Of a stretch of DNA of 64,000 bases, positions 62,003 through 64,000 are shown in pieces. Location of the stretch: NCBI GenBank assembly GCA_050874665.1, contig JBNMLC010000006.1, positions 1-64,000 of the forward strand, given 5' to 3'. Under the pieces are notes generated by a model. It did not search any database and was not told where the DNA came from. It worked only from the letters and a program-made list of their open reading frames with translations. Source of the DNA: RUG11237 sp050874665. Its GTDB lineage: Bacteria; Bacillota; Clostridia; Lachnospirales; Lachnospiraceae. The stretch's first letter is position 1. Each line of letters starts with the position of its first letter. The position numbers and the translations under genes were made by a program.

Positions 62003-62027
62003 ATGCGGAAGATGGGACTTGAACCCA
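62003..62027 (-). other. att-type direct repeat: tRNA-Leu 3' fragment
   Basis: These 25 bases (ATGCGGAAGATGGGACTTG, then AACCCA) are identical to 63701-63725, the 3' end of the intact tRNA-Leu(CAG). No tRNA body follows here. A duplicated tRNA 3' end at the far side of foreign DNA is the signature of site-specific integration at a tRNA. Confidence 0.8.
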
Positions 62028-62122
62028 TTGTTCCACAACAAAATAAACCAATAACAGAAAGGCTTTCAGTGCACTTCTATCATAACGTGTTCAAAAAGGT
62101 GTTCAACCTCACAAACTGGAAT

Positions 62123-62614
62123 TTATCTATCTCGTTCTTCAATAATATGAATTATTTTTTTCTCATTAATAATATTGCTTATGTTCTCCTTAAGAAATGT
62201 TGGTTTGATTTCTTTTAACGCCATTTCTTCCAATGATAACCATACTAACTGTTCTCCTTGATCAGTTTTGCTCTTACATAATTTTAAATCTTCATCCAAA
62301 ATTTTCATATAATAATAAAATTCTATTGTATGGCAATCAAATCCATCAATCGTACCGCCTACACTCTTAAAAAAATTTTCACATATAACTGCGAGATGTT
62401 CCGCACATGTATGTATACCCGTTTCTTCATAAATTTCTCTTTCTATACATGCTTTAGAAGTTTCACCTAAATGAACACCTCCACCAACCATGTAATAATA
62501 ATCTCCAATAGCACTTTTTACAAATAACATTTTATTATTATTGATGATAATTCCACCCGTCCGATATCTAAACCAATTATTCCCCTTTTCAAGTACACAA
62601 TCGTATTTCATCAT
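62123..62614 (-). CDS. NUDIX hydrolase
   Basis: This 163-aa protein has a complete Nudix box GGVHLGETSKACIEREIYEETGI (residues about 44-67), which binds metal and cleaves nucleoside diphosphate-X bonds. The substrate is unknown. It is the only clear cargo gene between the two tRNA-Leu repeats, so it probably arrived with that element. The start at 62614 follows a GGAGGTAA site. Confidence 0.85.
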   Translation of the reverse strand: MMKYDCVLEKGNNWFRYRTGGIIINNNKMLFVKSAIGDYYYMVGGGVHLGETSKACIEREIYEETGIHTCAEHLAVICENFFKSVGGTIDGFDCHTIEFYYYMKILDEDLKLCKSKTDQGEQLVWLSLEEMALKEIKPTFLKENISNIINEKKIIHIIEERDR

Positions 62615-62940
62615 TTACCTCCACAACTTTCGATTTTGTAAAATAAGTATACACTACTAACAATACATTTGCTAGATAATTTTGAAATCAATAATTGTAC
62701 TTTTTGTTTTGTGCAATTTGCACAACAAAAATCATTATTTTTAACCTTCAAACCATTTTTTGCAAAAACTTTTTGCAATCTCACTGATTTCAAAAATCAA
62801 CTCTATAACTTAATTTCCAACTAAACGATTTGCCTTTTTGCGAATGGATTTTGGTATATTTCATGATGTAAAATACAGTTATGACAAGCTTGTTACGAAC
62901 ACTTTATCAACTGTACTTATATATCCAAGAGGTGAAAAAA

Positions 62941-63186
62941 TGAAAAAAAACTATTTATTCTGCTATGAAAACATATGTAGAATCAACACTTTCTGATGTT
63001 CCAAACGAACTTATTTCTATAAATTCTGATTCTTCAAGTGAAACAAGATGTTTGATGTCTGTTTTTTGGGGCTTGATTACCATAATTCACATTTTTGAAA
63101 ACATGTCAAGGGCGTACGTAGTGCGTTTATATACCCCTGACATGCGTCAAAAATGTGTCACTCTATGTGAGCCCCAAAACATGTGA
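62941..63186 (+). pseudogene. small element gene broken by a homopolymer frameshift
   Basis: GAGGTG precedes an ATG at 62941, followed by a run of eight A. As written the frame stops after 18 codons. With seven A it would join the frame MKTYVESTLSDVPNELISI..., which stays open to 63186 and contains SETRCLMSVFWGL. I do not recognise the product. Its second half lies inside the nested palindrome, so the late part may not be selected as protein. Confidence 0.35.
63064..63179. repeat. nested palindrome, possible replication or transfer origin
   Basis: Three pairs of arms nest in order: TTTTGGGGC (63064) with GCCCCAAAA (63171), CACATTTTTGA (63088) with TCAAAAATGTG (63147), and CATGTCA (63102) with TGACATG (63138), plus GGG with CCC inside. 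The apex holds GCGTACGTAGTGCG. Together they make a large stem-loop of about 116 bases. Such structures occur at origins of rolling-circle replicons and at oriT sites. Function here is inferred from the decayed element around it. Confidence 0.6.
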
Positions 63187-63301
63187 AAGGAGAAACAATG
63201 ATACCATATATGCAAGGATTTTCTTATTATCAAACGAGGTAAAATCTATTTTAGAAACTACAATTTATAATATGGCTTATTTTTGACAGGGTATTTGTAT
63301 T

Positions 63302-63487
63302 ATGAACAGTTATAAATCAAAAATCGTAAATTACGGATATAAAGAAAAAGTCATTGTATATGACAATCCAATAACAATTGGTGAATCCATTAACACTGAT
63401 ATAGAGCGGCAAAAATATCAAGATATGGATTCCGAAAAACAAAAATTATCTGACCAACGAAGAATCAGATATTATAAAAAGCAATAA
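63302..63487 (+). pseudogene. truncated N-terminus of a possible replication protein
   Basis: Sixty-one codons begin MNSYKSKIVNYGYKEKVIVY and then become charged (ERQKYQDMDSEKQKLSD). The start resembles what I recall of replication proteins in small Lachnospiraceae elements, but the catalytic part is absent. It ends where an integrase-like tail begins, so an internal deletion has probably joined the two ends. Assignment is weak. Confidence 0.3.
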
Positions 63488-63645
63488 AGGAATTGATTGA
63501 AATTGCGATGATGAATGATTATTTTTCTACAACAGTAAAGCATTATATGTATGTTACTGACACTATGGAGCATCGCTCAAGTGCCTATGAAACAGCTATC
63601 GGTAGTAAAATAAACAACGTGTTCAACAGTGTTCAATCATTGTAA
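63478..63645 (+). pseudogene. int: C-terminal remnant of a tyrosine recombinase (integrase)
   Basis: About 55 codons remain open: ELIEIAMMNDYFSTTVKHYMYVTDTMEHRSS and a tail ending NVFNSVQSL. The HYMYVTDTM segment resembles the last part of phage/ICE integrases, including the region of the catalytic Tyr. The rest of the enzyme is missing. It points at the intact tRNA-Leu, 56 bases away, as active integrase genes do. Confidence 0.5.
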
Positions 63646-63649
63646 TAAT

Positions 63650-63687
63650 AAAAAAATAAGGAAACCTCTCTAATAAAAAGGTTTCCT
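63650..63687 (-). terminator. terminator of tRNA-Leu(CAG)
   Basis: A 9-bp stem (AGGAAACCT / AGGTTTCCT) with a U7 run on the minus strand follows the intact tRNA. It must have arrived with the integrated element. Confidence 0.75.
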
Positions 63688-63701
63688 CATTTTTCATGTA
63701 A

Positions 63702-63785
63702 TGCGGAAGATGGGACTTGAACCCACACAGGCCGAAGCCTACAAGAACCTGAATCTTGCTCGTCTGCCAATTCCGACACTTCCGC
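63702..63785 (-). tRNA. tRNA-Leu (CAG)
   Basis: This is an 84-base class II tRNA with acceptor GCGGAAG/CTTCCGC, anticodon stem CAAGA/TCTTG enclosing TTCAGGT (anticodon CAG), variable arm AGGCTTCGGCCT and T-loop GGTTCAAGTCC. Its 3' end is the core of the 25-base direct repeat. The gene remains intact after integration. Confidence 0.93.
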
Positions 63786-63878
63786 ATGACCACAACTAAT
63801 GTTACCAAGTTTTTGCAGAAATGTCAATCAAAATTTTCGCAATTTTCTAAAAAACTTTGAAAACTATCATTGCATGAA

Positions 63879-64000
63879 TTAATCTCCAAAAATATATCGA
63901 AATACTTCATTCTCTTGTAAAATCTCTTTTGCCTTTTCTCTATACTGTTCCTCATGAATATACGTATGACGATATGGCTTTATAGATGGTGCCAAATCAA
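63879..64000 (-). CDS. 3' end of an unidentified gene
   Basis: An open frame enters from beyond the window and stops at 63879. The visible 39 residues include SIKPYRHTYIHEEQYREK and end EVFRYIFGD. The codon pattern looks coding, but the fragment is too short to name. Confidence 0.5.
   Translation of the reverse strand, partial: DLAPSIKPYRHTYIHEEQYREKAKEILQENEVFRYIFGD

Noticed and set aside
61877..62218. Possible 113-aa plus-strand gene across the tRNA fragment
   Set aside because: It spans the terminator hairpin, the tRNA 3' repeat and the end of the NUDIX gene in antisense, so it is a chance frame.
62611..62793. Possible 60-aa minus-strand gene upstream of the NUDIX gene
   Set aside because: It has no ribosome binding site and an unremarkable composition, and it overlaps the promoter side of the NUDIX gene.

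Overview
The window looks like a chromosomal segment of an AT-rich, anaerobic, low-GC Gram-positive bacterium of the Lachnospiraceae/Clostridia type. Evidence: the dgt-dnaG-rpoD-trmK-nif3 order, Gram-positive lipoproteins, strong AGGAGG-type ribosome binding sites, a class A RNase P RNA, oxygen-sensitive enzymes (NadA, small sulfite reductase, radical SAM) and a TtcA-like PP-loop protein. Almost everything is on the minus strand, so operons read from high to low coordinates.

Layout. 0-4.6 kb: accessory genes (histidine phosphatase, CPBP protease, membrane-anchored hydrolase), RlmD with a broken C-terminal tail, and VanZ. 4.6-8 kb: nadA-nadB-nadC plus a small ORF. 8-10.4 kb: polar amino-acid ABC transporter. 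10.6-20.7 kb: PcrA, aspartase with a divergent Lrp regulator, YerC, a PHP protein, an orphan NMT1-type lipoprotein, phosphatases, Maf. 20.7-30 kb: uvrA, uvrB, an unlabelled 49-aa membrane protein, and the folate genes folBK, folP, HD protein, folE, folC. 30-32 kb: pyrI, pyrB, nitroreductase.

The most interesting part is 32-47.3 kb, a sulfur-metabolism super-region. cysK, metY, a small siroheme sulfite reductase, TusA, thioredoxin, a ThiS-like carrier ending GGGAR, a ThiF/MoeB-like E1 and a JAMM protease form one operon that matches protein-thiocarboxylate sulfur transfer. Its promoter shares a TTGACATAGTAGG box, overlapping the -35, with the promoter of a neighbouring rhodanese/PP-loop plus Rrf2-regulator operon. 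Next upstream is an unusual eight-gene operon: metK, radical SAM A, flavin-type split-barrel protein A, sulfonate-type lipoprotein, radical SAM B, split-barrel protein B, permease and ATPase. Both radical SAM proteins have a CX9CX2C cluster motif instead of CX3CX2C. The operon is preceded by a cysteine-rich 31-codon leader ORF and two identical 15-bp LacI/CcpA-type operator boxes, with a LacI-family gene next door. I infer an anaerobic organosulfur import and desulfurisation pathway feeding the sulfite reductase/carrier operon.

48.4-61.6 kb returns to housekeeping: tcdA, azlCD, rnpB, a uridine-kinase-like protein, nif3, trmK, rpoD, dnaG, dgt, lrgAB and two CobW GTPases, one with a His/Asp-rich metal-binding stretch. 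61.7-63.8 kb holds two tRNA-Leu genes. The second is the attachment site of a decayed ~1.7-kb element, with a 25-bp direct repeat, a NUDIX cargo gene, a nested palindrome, a truncated possible Rep gene and a truncated integrase tail. The window ends inside an unidentified minus-strand gene.
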